Notes: generated from the sequence alone by a model not told the origin. Shown: positions 1-6,004, counted from the stretch's first letter. The stretch is 14,566 bases of DNA from an uncultured Adlercreutzia sp. (GCA_902478715.1 CABSMC010000069.1:1-14566); one strand, 5' to 3'. Numbers and translations: made by a program.

Positions 1-1350
1 GCGGGCGCCACGGTGGGCGCGCTGCAGAGTCTGTCCATCGTGCAGACCGCCGGCAACATGGGCGCTTCCATCGATCTGACGAAGACGAACGAGGCCGGCA
101 TCAAGGCGGTGCTGTCCTTCATTAACTACAAGAGCGACTACCGCGCCAACCTGGGCCAGGTGGAGACCTGGGCCCGCAACTCCCAGGAGGCGCTGGCCTG
201 GTGGGCCGAGGCCGCGGCCAAGGGCGGCAGCGAGTCGAAGCCCTACGACTACACGGTGAACTGCAACGGCCACGAGGTGTTCTTCCATGCCAACACCTAC
301 TTCCATGACGAGGGCCATCAGAAGGGCGCGCTCGTCATCGGCGACGCCGTGCAGGCCGAGGGCGCCGAGATCTTCTTCGAGACCCCCTGCGTGCAGTTGC
401 TCGTGGAGGACGGCCGCGTGGCGGGTGCCATCGGCGAGACCAAGGACGGCGCTCACGTGCTGCTGCGTGCCAACAAGGGCGTCATCATGGCCGCCGGCGA
501 CTATGTGGGCGATTCCGAGATGCTGTACTACTACACCCCCGACGCGAAGGGCCTGCATCAGGCCGTCGACTTCCGCAACGGCACGGGCCTGAAGGCCGCC
601 ATGTGGGCCGGCGCCCAGATGTGCCCCGCCTCTCACACCAAGATGGTGCACGGCGAGGGCCCGAAGGTGCGCTTCGAGATGCCGTATTTGTTCCTCGACC
701 GTCACGGCAAGCGCTTCATGGACGAGGGTTGCTGCCGCATGGGCTATCTGAACGAGTTCACCAACAAGTACCTGGCCGAAGTCGATTTCGCCGAGTCCAC
801 GGCCGCCAAGTTCTTCTCCATCGTGCCCACGAACTGGGAGGAGCACTACGATGCCTGGAAGGACTTCTCCGACATCTCCATCCACAACGCCTACCGCAAC
901 GTCGATCCCGAGGCTTGGATCAAGGGCGACACGCTGGAGGAGCTGGCCGAGGGCATGATCGCTTACGCCGACGAAGAGGGTTGGGCCCACGACTACACCG
1001 TGGAGGCCATCGTCGAGTCCATCAACCGCTACAACGAGCTGGTGGCTGCCGGCAACGGCGACGAGGACTTCGGCAAGCGCGACGAGTACATGGTGCCGAT
1101 CGAGGCCCCCTGCTACGCGGTGCCGCGCGGCGCGAACAACATCGACGCTTTGGTGGACGGCCTGTGGTGCGACGGCAACTTCCAGTGCCTGGACGTCGAC
1201 ATGAAACCGATCGAGGGCCTGTTCGCCGTCGGAAACGCCTCCGGCCCCTTCTTCGGTAACAGCAACTACCCGATGGACATCGAGGGTCTGTCGGTGGGCC
1301 GCGCCATCACCACCGGCTTCGCCACGGGCCGCTACGTCGCCGGCCTGTAA
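1..1350 (+). CDS. FAD-dependent oxidoreductase (fumarate reductase/3-ketosteroid dehydrogenase-like flavoprotein), 5' end missing
   Basis: The frame is open from the first base, so the N-terminus, including the dinucleotide-binding GxGxxG motif, lies outside the window; the GTG at 13 is an internal codon. The visible part is about 449 residues. It contains the middle substrate-domain region with the GKRFMDEG segment, comparable to the 'RFxNE' region of fumarate reductase-like flavoproteins. The C-terminal flavin-binding block reads GLFAVGNASG, then FFGNSNYPMDIEGLSVGRA. This is the FAD_binding_2 family, whose members use FAD to reduce or dehydrogenate small organic acids, enones or steroids; the substrate cannot be told here. 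Such enzymes are greatly expanded in Eggerthellaceae and are often exported with a Tat signal and a haem or flavin partner, neither of which is visible. The next gene is a membrane LuxR regulator, a common pairing in this group. The family call is firm and the substrate unknown. Confidence 0.9.
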   Translation, partial: AGATVGALQSLSIVQTAGNMGASIDLTKTNEAGIKAVLSFINYKSDYRANLGQVETWARNSQEALAWWAEAAAKGGSESKPYDYTVNCNGHEVFFHANTYFHDEGHQKGALVIGDAVQAEGAEIFFETPCVQLLVEDGRVAGAIGETKDGAHVLLRANKGVIMAAGDYVGDSEMLYYYTPDAKGLHQAVDFRNGTGLKAAMWAGAQMCPASHTKMVHGEGPKVRFEMPYLFLDRHGKRFMDEGCCRMGYLNEFTNKYLAEVDFAESTAAKFFSIVPTNWEEHYDAWKDFSDISIHNAYRNVDPEAWIKGDTLEELAEGMIAYADEEGWAHDYTVEAIVESINRYNELVAAGNGDEDFGKRDEYMVPIEAPCYAVPRGANNIDALVDGLWCDGNFQCLDVDMKPIEGLFAVGNASGPFFGNSNYPMDIEGLSVGRAITTGFATGRYVAGL

Positions 1351-1442
1351 GGCGCGAGGCCTGGGTCGCCTGCGTGCCTTCGGCGAGTTCTCTCCCGAAC
1401 GATGGCGGTTGCGCGTAGGGGCTCTTCCATACCCTCCCTCTG

Positions 1443-1472
1443 AGCCGGCGCCCCTCCCCGGGCGTCGGCTTT
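1443..1472 (+). terminator. hairpin after the FAD gene; weak terminator or operator
   Basis: An 11-bp stem (1443-1453 with 1460-1470, one G-T wobble) encloses a 6-base C-rich loop and is followed by only three T residues. It could end transcription of the flavoprotein gene. It also sits just upstream of the TATAAT box at 1477, where it would cover the -35 region of the next gene, so it may instead be a regulator-binding dyad. The structure is seen; its role is inferred. Confidence 0.45.
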
Positions 1473-1476
1473 GCCG

Positions 1477-1482
1477 TATAAT
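1477..1482 (+). promoter_or_regulatory. TATAAT -10 box for the LuxR regulator gene
   Basis: A perfect TATAAT lies 22 bases before the chosen ATG at 1505. No recognisable -35 hexamer sits 16-18 bases upstream; that position falls in the C-rich loop of the hairpin at 1443-1470. If used, the 5' leader would be only about 15 bases. An activator-dependent promoter is possible. Confidence 0.4.
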
Positions 1483-1504
1483 GCCGAGCGAGGGAAAGGA
1501 ACCT

Positions 1505-2929
1505 ATGGCGGAATTGATGACTGAGGCGGAAGATCGCCGGGCGCTCTTGCGGGGCGGCCGGCGCTATATTTGCGCCTACGGATGCGCCCGGGCCTGGGCG
1601 ACACTGACATTCACCGGCGCGACGGGCGCGGGTGTGCTGGGCGCGCCGCCGAGCGGCTTCGATCCGCACCTCACCTTCGACGTCACTTTCATCGCCATTA
1701 GCGTCCTGCTGGTGCTGCTGTTCCGACGGCTCGTGCCGCTGAACGAGAATCGCACGGTGAAGGCGGTCTCCTTCGGCTGCATGGTCGCCGCGTCGCTGCT
1801 GTGCGTGTTGGCCGCGTGGGTGCCGGGAGCGGCCTTGGGGCTTACGGTCGCAGGCTCGCTGGCGGCGGGCGTGGGCTACGGGCTCTTCTTGCTTCTGGCC
1901 GCCGAGGTGCTGGCCACCTTCAGCTTGCTGCGCATCTTCCTGTTCCTGTCCGGTGCGATGCTGCTGGGCTCGGTCATCACGTTCTTCTGCGAGGGGCTTG
2001 TCGGCCTTCAGGCCCAGGCCATGCTCGTGCTTTTGCCCGTGCTGGCGGCGCTGTACCTGTGCGGTGCCTACGAGCACGTGCCTGCGGCGGATCGCCCCAA
2101 GCACGGCGTGCCGAAGTTCTCCTACCCGTGGAAGCTGTTCGTGTTGTACGGCCTGTATGCCTTTGCTTACGGTATGCGGGCAAACCAGTTGGTGGCGGGC
2201 GCGGGACGACACTCGTCGGTCTCGACGTTCATCCTCATGGCGGTGCTGTTCGCCACGGCCTATTTCGCGTCGAAGCGGTTCAATATCGGGCTTCTATACC
2301 GGTCGCCGGTGGTGCTCATGGTGTGCGGCTTTCTGCTTGTGCCGGCCGAGAGCCTGCTCGGCACCGCGGCTTCCAGCTACCTCATCGCCATCAGCTACTC
2401 GCTCATGTCCTTCCTCGTGATGTTTCTGCTCTTCGACATCGCCAAGCGTCTGGGCGTGGCCATTGTGGCGTTCATGGCCATCAAGAACGCCGAGCAGCTG
2501 TTGCAGATGGCCGGCGGCGGCGCCACCGACGCGCTGGGAACGCTCGGCCTGCCCGCGGCCACCGAGGCACTCGCGGTGACGGTCGTTGTGTCGGTGCTCA
2601 TACTGGCCGCCACGTTACTGCTGTTCTCGGAGAAAGAGCTGGCGAGCAAGTGGGGCGTGGACATCCTGGAAGAGGGAGGCCTCATCGAGCGCACGGCCGA
2701 GGAAGAGCGTGTGGGTACGCGGGTGGCGGAGCTGTCGGCCACCTACCGGCTGAGCCCCCGCGAACAGGAGGTGCTGGCGCTTCTAGCCGAGGGGAAGACC
2801 GGACGCGTCATCCAGCAGGAGCTGTTCATCGCCGAGGGTACCTTCAAAGCGCACACGCGCCACATTTACGAGAAGATGGGCATCAACTCCCGCAAGGAGC
2901 TGTTCGAGCTGCTGGGCCTTCGTTCGTAA
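1505..2929 (+). CDS. membrane-embedded LuxR-family transcriptional regulator (about 12 TM segments + C-terminal HTH)
   Basis: The protein has 474 residues. The start at 1505 is chosen because AGGGAAAGGA lies just upstream; the frame is open further back and an ATG at 1481 has no ribosome-binding site. Residues about 20-395 form a run of hydrophobic segments, roughly twelve membrane spans resembling a transporter core. Residues 414-474 are a LuxR/GerE helix-turn-helix, opening LSPREQEVLALLAEG and continuing through FIAEGTFKAHTRHIYEKMG. There is no receiver domain with a phospho-Asp, so it is not a two-component response regulator. Regulators of this shape are abundant in Eggerthella and relatives, where they are reported to control adjacent metabolic genes in response to substrate, presumably sensed by the membrane part. 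The likely target is the FAD oxidoreductase gene ending 154 bases upstream; that link is inference. Confidence 0.9.
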   Translation: MAELMTEAEDRRALLRGGRRYICAYGCARAWATLTFTGATGAGVLGAPPSGFDPHLTFDVTFIAISVLLVLLFRRLVPLNENRTVKAVSFGCMVAASLLCVLAAWVPGAALGLTVAGSLAAGVGYGLFLLLAAEVLATFSLLRIFLFLSGAMLLGSVITFFCEGLVGLQAQAMLVLLPVLAALYLCGAYEHVPAADRPKHGVPKFSYPWKLFVLYGLYAFAYGMRANQLVAGAGRHSSVSTFILMAVLFATAYFASKRFNIGLLYRSPVVLMVCGFLLVPAESLLGTAASSYLIAISYSLMSFLVMFLLFDIAKRLGVAIVAFMAIKNAEQLLQMAGGGATDALGTLGLPAATEALAVTVVVSVLILAATLLLFSEKELASKWGVDILEEGGLIERTAEEERVGTRVAELSATYRLSPREQEVLALLAEGKTGRVIQQELFIAEGTFKAHTRHIYEKMGINSRKELFELLGLRS

Positions 2930-2952
2930 GCAACTGCAGGTTGCTGCTGATT

Positions 2953-2996
2953 GGGTTGCGCAGGCTGCCGCTGGCCGGGCTGCGCAGGCTGCCGCT
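2953..2996 (+). repeat. two tandem 20-bp direct repeats, 24-bp period
   Basis: Copies at 2953-2972 and 2977-2996 match GGGYTGCGCAGGCTGCCGCT with one difference. A third partial copy, TGCGCAGGCTGCC, lies in another intergenic gap at 11175-11187. The function is unknown; it may be a small dispersed intergenic repeat. Confidence 0.7.
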
Positions 2997-3010
2997 CGCG
3001 CGGGTTTTTT
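2992..3010 (+). terminator. weak terminator after the LuxR regulator
   Basis: A 4-bp CCGC/GCGG stem with a 4-base loop (2992-3003) is followed by six Ts at 3005-3010. The T-run is good but the stem is short. The T-run is also the left arm of the dyad at 3001-3030. Confidence 0.35.
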
Positions 3011-3030
3011 GAAGAGGGGAGAAAAACCCG
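3001..3030 (+). promoter_or_regulatory. 9-bp inverted repeat abutting the rplJ promoter; possible UP-like A-tract
   Basis: CGGGTTTTT at 3001-3009 is perfectly complementary to AAAAACCCG at 3022-3030, with a 12-base purine-rich loop, and the right arm ends directly at the -35 box. The A5 tract falls near -40, where an UP element would act on the RNA polymerase alpha subunit. It may serve as a terminator, an UP element or a regulator site. Confidence 0.4.
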
Positions 3031-3058
3031 TTGACACGGGCGGGATTCGCTCTAGAAT
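3031..3058 (+). promoter_or_regulatory. rplJ-rplL promoter
   Basis: TTGACA at 3031-3036 is a perfect -35 and TAGAAT at 3053-3058 a five-of-six -10, with a 16-base spacer. The start of transcription should be near 3065, giving a leader of about 285 bases that contains the L10 regulatory RNA. This is the strongest promoter in the window by eye, as expected for ribosomal protein genes. Confidence 0.85.
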
Positions 3059-3065
3059 AGATGAG

Positions 3066-3238
3066 CTGCCCAAAGGTGGGCAGTGCAACGAACAGATATG
3101 TTCCGCTACTTAAGACAGCAGGTACCGAGTCTGCAACCGCCTGCGGGGCGTTCCGAAAGGGGCGACACCTGGCGCAACGGCTCGGTTTAATCGCGAAAGC
3201 GGCCCGCCGAGGTGGTCGAAGATTCGCAACCGAATTTC
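3066..3238 (+). ncRNA. L10 leader (ribosomal protein autoregulatory RNA)
   Basis: The transcribed region between the promoter and rplJ carries hallmarks of the L10 leader family: AAGACAGCAGGTACCGAG around 3112-3130, a GTTTAATC segment near 3185, and the CCGCCGAGGTGGTCGAAG block near 3204. It begins with a CTGCCC/GGGCAG hairpin at 3066-3083. In this family the L10(L12)4 complex binds the leader RNA at its kink-turn and lowers rplJL expression. A terminator-type hairpin directly downstream suggests transcriptional attenuation as the output. The boundaries are approximate and the fold was judged by eye. Confidence 0.8.
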
Positions 3239-3239
3239 T

Positions 3240-3275
3240 GCGGCCTCCGTCTTATGGGCGGGGGCCGCTTTTCTC
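3240..3275 (+). terminator. attenuator/terminator at the end of the L10 leader
   Basis: A 12-bp stem (3240-3251 with 3257-3268, two G-T wobbles) has a 5-base loop and is followed by TTTTCTC. It lies before rplJ, in the leader rather than after a gene, so it fits premature termination when L10 binds the leader. Confidence 0.8.
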
Positions 3276-3348
3276 ATCTTAAGGCTTGCGGCCCACCCAG
3301 CACAGGTGCGGAACCCGGAAAGCTTTGAGAAGGAGGTGTACGTACAAC

Positions 3349-3870
3349 ATGCCCAACGCTCAGAACAAGGAGATGCTCGCCAGCATCAAGGAGGATCTCG
3401 ACGGCGTTTCCGCCATGTGGGTCGTGGATTACCGCGGTCTTACCGTGAAGGAGATGCAGCAGCTGCGCCGCGACATTCGCGAGACCGGCTCGGTGCTGAA
3501 GGTCTACAAGAACACGCTGGTTCACCTGGCGCTCGCCGAGGCCGAGCTGCCGACGCTCGACGATATGCTCGCCGGCCCCAGCGCGTTCGTGTTCTCCGGC
3601 AACGACGTGGCCGCATCGGCTAAGGCCCTGAAGACCTTCGCCAAGGCCAACGAGAACCTTGAGATCAAGGGCGGCCTGATGGAAGGCGCTGCCGTGTCGG
3701 CCGCAGAGGTGGAGGCTATCGCTTCTCTGCCCTCTCGCGAGCAGCTCATGGCTCAGATCGCCGGTGCCATCTCCGGCGTCGCTCGCGGTCTGGCTACCAC
3801 CATCAACGGTGTGCCGCGCGGTTTGGCCCAGGTCGTCAAGGCCGTGGCCGAGCAGAAGGAAGCTGCCTAA
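3349..3870 (+). CDS. rplJ: 50S ribosomal protein L10
   Basis: The protein has 173 residues, normal for L10. ATG 3349 is chosen for the AGAAGGAGGT site at 3329-3338; the frame is open upstream but that part lies in the leader. It has the L10 signatures WVVDYRGLTVKEMQQLRR and LKVYKNTLVHLA in the N-terminal half, which binds 23S rRNA at the GTPase-associated stalk base. The long C-terminal helix, from about residue 140, ends in an Ala/Lys-rich tail and is where L7/L12 dimers dock. It is the first gene of the rplJ-rplL operon and is controlled by the L10 leader and attenuator upstream. Confidence 0.97.
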   Translation: MPNAQNKEMLASIKEDLDGVSAMWVVDYRGLTVKEMQQLRRDIRETGSVLKVYKNTLVHLALAEAELPTLDDMLAGPSAFVFSGNDVAASAKALKTFAKANENLEIKGGLMEGAAVSAAEVEAIASLPSREQLMAQIAGAISGVARGLATTINGVPRGLAQVVKAVAEQKEAA

Positions 3871-3917
3871 CAGCTCGGGCGGCCTGAGATGGGCCGCGTA
3901 ACGCAAAAAGAAATGAC

Positions 3918-3941
3918 GGTCGGCGCGAAGAGGTGCCGGCC
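3918..3941 (+). other. hairpin between rplJ and rplL
   Basis: GGTCGGC (3918-3924) pairs with GCCGGCC (3935-3941), with one wobble and a 10-base loop. There is no T-run, and it ends 8 bases before the AAAGGA ribosome-binding site of rplL. It could be an mRNA processing or stability element that helps make more L12 than L10 (4-6 copies of L12 per L10 in the ribosome); this role is inferred. Confidence 0.4.
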
Positions 3942-3961
3942 CCCTTTGAAAGGAAACTAAC

Positions 3962-4339
3962 ATGGCTGTTACTCGTGAAGAGATCATTGAGGCTTTGAAG
4001 GAGATGTCCCTGCTCGAGGCTTCCGAGCTCGTGAAGGACATCGAGGAGACCTTTGGCGTGTCCGCCGCCGCTCCGGTGGCCGTGGCCGCCGCCGCTCCGG
4101 CCGAGGGTGGCGCTGCCGCCGAGGAGAAGTCCGACTTCGACGTCGTGCTCGAGGGCTTCGGCGACAACAAGATCGCCGTCATCAAGGTTGTCCGCGAGAT
4201 CACCGGCCTGGGCCTGAAGGAGGCCAAGGAGGTCGTCGAGGGCGCTCCGAAGGCTGTTGCCGAGGGCGTGAACAAGGAGAAGGCCGAGGAGATCAAGGGC
4301 AAGCTGGAAGAGGCCGGCGCCGCTGTGACCCTGAAGTAA
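3962..4339 (+). CDS. rplL: 50S ribosomal protein L7/L12
   Basis: The protein has 125 residues, normal length. ATG 3962 follows GAAAGGA with good spacing. The N-terminal dimerisation domain (about 1-32) binds the L10 helix. An Ala/Pro-rich hinge follows (about 34-55). The C-terminal domain starts near EKSDFDVVL and contains the conserved KIAVIKVVREITGLGLKEAK and VVEGAP segments that contact translation factors EF-G, EF-Tu and IF2. It is co-transcribed with rplJ. The terminator at 4381 ends the operon, and rpoB, often found next in bacteria, is not present. Confidence 0.98.
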   Translation: MAVTREEIIEALKEMSLLEASELVKDIEETFGVSAAAPVAVAAAAPAEGGAAAEEKSDFDVVLEGFGDNKIAVIKVVREITGLGLKEAKEVVEGAPKAVAEGVNKEKAEEIKGKLEEAGAAVTLK

Positions 4340-4380
4340 ATTCGCTTTCGCGAAAAGCTTCTCCCAACCGATACGGTTGC

Positions 4381-4412
4381 AAGAACCCCGCTTTCGAGCG
4401 GGGTTCTTTTTT
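4381..4412 (+). terminator. strong intrinsic terminator of rplJ-rplL
   Basis: A perfect 11-bp stem (4381-4391 with 4398-4408) has a 6-base loop, and the T-run ends at 4412. A smaller TTCGC/GCGAA hairpin lies just after the rplL stop. Confidence 0.95.
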
Positions 4413-4738
4413 GTCTTGCTGTTCAGTCGGATCGTTGGTTTTGGGCAAAATGACCCACTTCTCGTAACTCCAAGCAGCAAATGGGCCTTTACTTTCCTGA
4501 GTTTCCCCAGGTAAAGCAGACTCGATTCCTCTTGTTCCTGCGTTAGGACTACGAGAAGTGGATCATTTTGCCCATTTCGGGCTTTATATCAGCGCGCAGA
4601 ATGCTGCTGTCGAGTTATGAGGACTCGGGCCTTTTGTCCGCTTCGGACTGAATGGGGTGGAGCGAGGCTTTACGGCTGGTTGCAGCGCGGCGAGGAAGGG
4701 AGTGGAGAGGGCCGTCCGACTCGGCTCCGAATCGGATT
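4413..4738. other. intergenic gap between rplL and the patatin gene
   Basis: Apart from the inverted-repeat element at 4443-4573, only small hairpins are seen: GTCCG/CGGAC at 4636-4648, and CTCGGCT/AGCCGAG at 4720-4747 overlapping the patatin stop codon. Neither has a T-run on either strand. I see no gene, tRNA or clear promoter. The two flanking genes converge here. Confidence 0.6.
4443..4573. repeat. 131-bp inverted-repeat element (MITE/REP-like) with 24-bp arms
   Basis: The left arm 4443-4466 begins GGGCAAAATGACCCACTTCT. The right arm 4550-4573 is its reverse complement with one mismatch in 24. Similarity continues more loosely inward and a few bases outward. The interior holds a second nested dyad: CTTTAC at 4487 plus CTG after a 4-base bulge pairs with CAGGTAAAG at 4508-4516. 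The whole unit could fold into one long hairpin as RNA or single-stranded DNA. No reading frame and no clear target-site duplication are seen. It resembles a non-autonomous mobile element or a genomic palindromic repeat. Confidence 0.75.
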
Positions 4739-5653
4739 CTAGCCGAGCCACGCTTCCAGCGACTCGATGTCGCGCTGGGCTTGGGCGAGGCCGGTTTCGT
4801 AGGAGCGAACGAGGGTGTCGTAGTCGGTGGTCTTGTTGGTGACGTCCATGGTGTCGGGGTAGAAGACCCAAGCGGCGCCCGTCTTTTCCAAGCGCTCTAT
4901 TTCGTTGCAGAGCTCGTTGTAGGGTTGCCAGCGTGCGATGGTGCGCTCGGCCACGATGGGATGCTTGCGGAAGGCCGAGCGGAAGAGCGCCTGGGCGCCC
5001 CGGCTCATGGCGTGCTTGCGGTAGCCACGGGGTTGGGTGCGGATGATGCAGAAACGCTCGTAGCCGTCGGCGCGGGCGGCGTTCAGCAGGATGCCCCAGC
5101 TATCTCCCATGCCGCCGTCCATGTAGGTGTGCCCGTCGATGGTGGTGGGCGGCATGAAAAGGGGCATGGTGGACGATGCACGCACTTTCAGTCCCAGGTC
5201 GTGGGCGTCCTTCACATCGGCGCGGGTCCAGGCGACGGTCTCGCCGGTGTCCCAATCCATGGCCTCGATGTGCATCTCGGCTGGGTTGGCGGCGAAGGTG
5301 TCCCAGTCGAAGGCCATGGGGTCGCCGGCGGGCGCGTTCTCGATCAGCTCCTCGTAGAGATAGGGGCTGTTGAAGTAGCCGGTGCCGCGCACGAAGCTGC
5401 CCCAGCCGCCGAAGCGCGGGTACTTCACCAGCTCGACGAACGAGGCGCGGGCACGGGTGGCGTCGCGCACCAGATAGTTCACCGTGTGGCTGGATCCGGC
5501 TGAGATGCCGTAGACGCACCCGAAGTTCAGGTTGCGCGCGAGCAGCTCCACCACCATGGGCGCCGTGTAGCTGTTGCGCATGCCGCCGCCCTCGAAGATG
5601 AGCGCCGCATCGGGCTGGTTGATGGCGAGGTCGGCACGGGGCATTTCACTCAT
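4739..5653 (-). CDS. patatin-like phospholipase (YjjU/RssA-type serine hydrolase)
   Basis: The protein has 304 residues. The start at 5653 is chosen over an in-frame ATG at 5695 because GAGAAGGA lies 7 bases upstream on the minus strand. Patatin signatures are visible: the oxyanion-hole motif EGGGMR at residues 21-26, the nucleophile elbow GISAG with Ser51, and the catalytic Asp179 in DGG. Members hydrolyse acyl ester bonds of lipids using a Ser-Asp dyad. There is no signal peptide or membrane span, so it should be cytosolic or peripheral. The residues after the Arg (NSYTAP) differ from the usual G-x-YTAGV pattern in this subgroup. It stands alone, divergent from the molybdoenzyme operon and convergent with rplL. 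The physiological lipid substrate is unknown. Confidence 0.92.
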   Translation of the reverse strand: MSEMPRADLAINQPDAALIFEGGGMRNSYTAPMVVELLARNLNFGCVYGISAGSSHTVNYLVRDATRARASFVELVKYPRFGGWGSFVRGTGYFNSPYLYEELIENAPAGDPMAFDWDTFAANPAEMHIEAMDWDTGETVAWTRADVKDAHDLGLKVRASSTMPLFMPPTTIDGHTYMDGGMGDSWGILLNAARADGYERFCIIRTQPRGYRKHAMSRGAQALFRSAFRKHPIVAERTIARWQPYNELCNEIERLEKTGAAWVFYPDTMDVTNKTTDYDTLVRSYETGLAQAQRDIESLEAWLG

Positions 5654-5684
5654 GGCAGATCCTTCTCGAACAGTGTTTTCTCTC

Positions 5685-5690
5685 AGTATA
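5685..5690 (-). promoter_or_regulatory. candidate -10 box for the patatin gene
   Basis: The minus strand reads TATACT here, about 32 bases before the ATG at 5653. No convincing -35 hexamer lies 16-18 bases further upstream. Position and spacing are plausible, but the motif alone is weak. Confidence 0.35.
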
Positions 5691-5753
5691 GCCATACCGC
5701 ATCTCTGACTTCGGTAACGACTCAGGATACGGTTTCAGTGATTGGCAGAGTGC

Positions 5754-5859
5754 GACTCGACGGACTCGACAAGAGGTTTGTCGAGGGGTCGACAAAATTT
5801 CATCGAGGACTCGATAAAACGCTGTCGAGTCTGTCGAGTCTGCCTGGCTTACGAATCGA
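5754..5859. repeat. array of TCGA-cored palindromes in the divergent control region
   Basis: Nine TCGA cores occur in 106 bases, mostly inside GACTCGAC or GTCGAGTC-like words. An outer inverted repeat pairs GACTCGACGGACTCGAC (5754-5770) with 5824-5840, one mismatch in 17. Each of these arms is itself a tandem repeat of an 8-base word. Nested inside are CTCGACAA (5765-5772) against TTGTCGAG (5778-5785), and a GTCGAC palindrome at 5788. The outer repeat is flanked on both sides by TGC (5751-5753, 5841-5843). It lies upstream of the molybdoenzyme promoter and the patatin promoter, so it may be a multi-site operator; a tiny inverted-repeat insertion is the alternative. Confidence 0.7.
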
Positions 5860-5865
5860 CCCCTT

Positions 5866-5891
5866 GCTTCCACCCAATTCTGTGTGGAAGC
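5866..5891. promoter_or_regulatory. 8+8 bp perfect dyad, likely operator of the molybdoenzyme operon
   Basis: GCTTCCAC (5866-5873) and GTGGAAGC (5884-5891) are exact inverted repeats separated by 10 bases. The centre lies about 42 bases before the transcription start predicted from the -10 box at 5909, the classic position for an activator that overlaps the -35 region. The Crp/Fnr regulator of the same cluster (9150-9827) is a natural candidate to bind, but the half-site spacing is wider than classical Crp or Fnr sites. Confidence 0.5.
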
Positions 5892-5908
5892 GCATGGCGC
5901 TCCTTTTC

Positions 5909-5914
5909 TATGAT
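5909..5914 (+). promoter_or_regulatory. candidate -10 box for the molybdoenzyme operon
   Basis: TATGAT matches five of six consensus positions and lies 91 bases before the ATG at 6005. No TTGACA-like -35 is present; the dyad at 5866-5891 occupies that place, as expected of an activator-dependent promoter. Confidence 0.45.
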
Positions 5915-6004
5915 GCGCCTATCGCGCGAGACGGAGAAGAAGAACGCGGCGCGGAGAGGGGGAAGCCTCCTCCGTGCTGCGCACGCAAATGAAAAGGGGG
6001 AGTT

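Larger units (their letters stand above)
5654..6004. other. divergent intergenic region between the patatin and molybdoenzyme genes
   Basis: From left to right it holds the patatin ribosome-binding site and -10 box, about 60 bases with nothing evident, the TCGA palindrome array (5754-5859), the 8+8 dyad (5866-5891), the TATGAT box (5909), and an approximately 85-base leader ending in the AAGGGGGAG ribosome-binding site at 5994-6002. No gene is supported here. Confidence 0.7.

Noticed and set aside
3061..3282. 73-residue frame after the rplJ promoter, possible leader peptide
   Set aside because: It begins around the predicted transcript start without a ribosome-binding site and runs through the structured L10 leader and attenuator.
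4720..4747. CTCGGCT/AGCCGAG inverted repeat as terminator of the patatin gene
   Set aside because: It overlaps the stop codon and has no T-run on the minus strand.
5654..5695. Longer patatin start at 5695 (14 extra residues)
   Set aside because: It lies within the candidate -10 region and has no ribosome-binding site, whereas the ATG at 5653 has GAGAAGGA at good spacing.
5754..5859. CRISPR array
   Set aside because: The repeats are 8-17 bases, palindromic and irregularly spaced, without uniform spacers; no cas gene is nearby.
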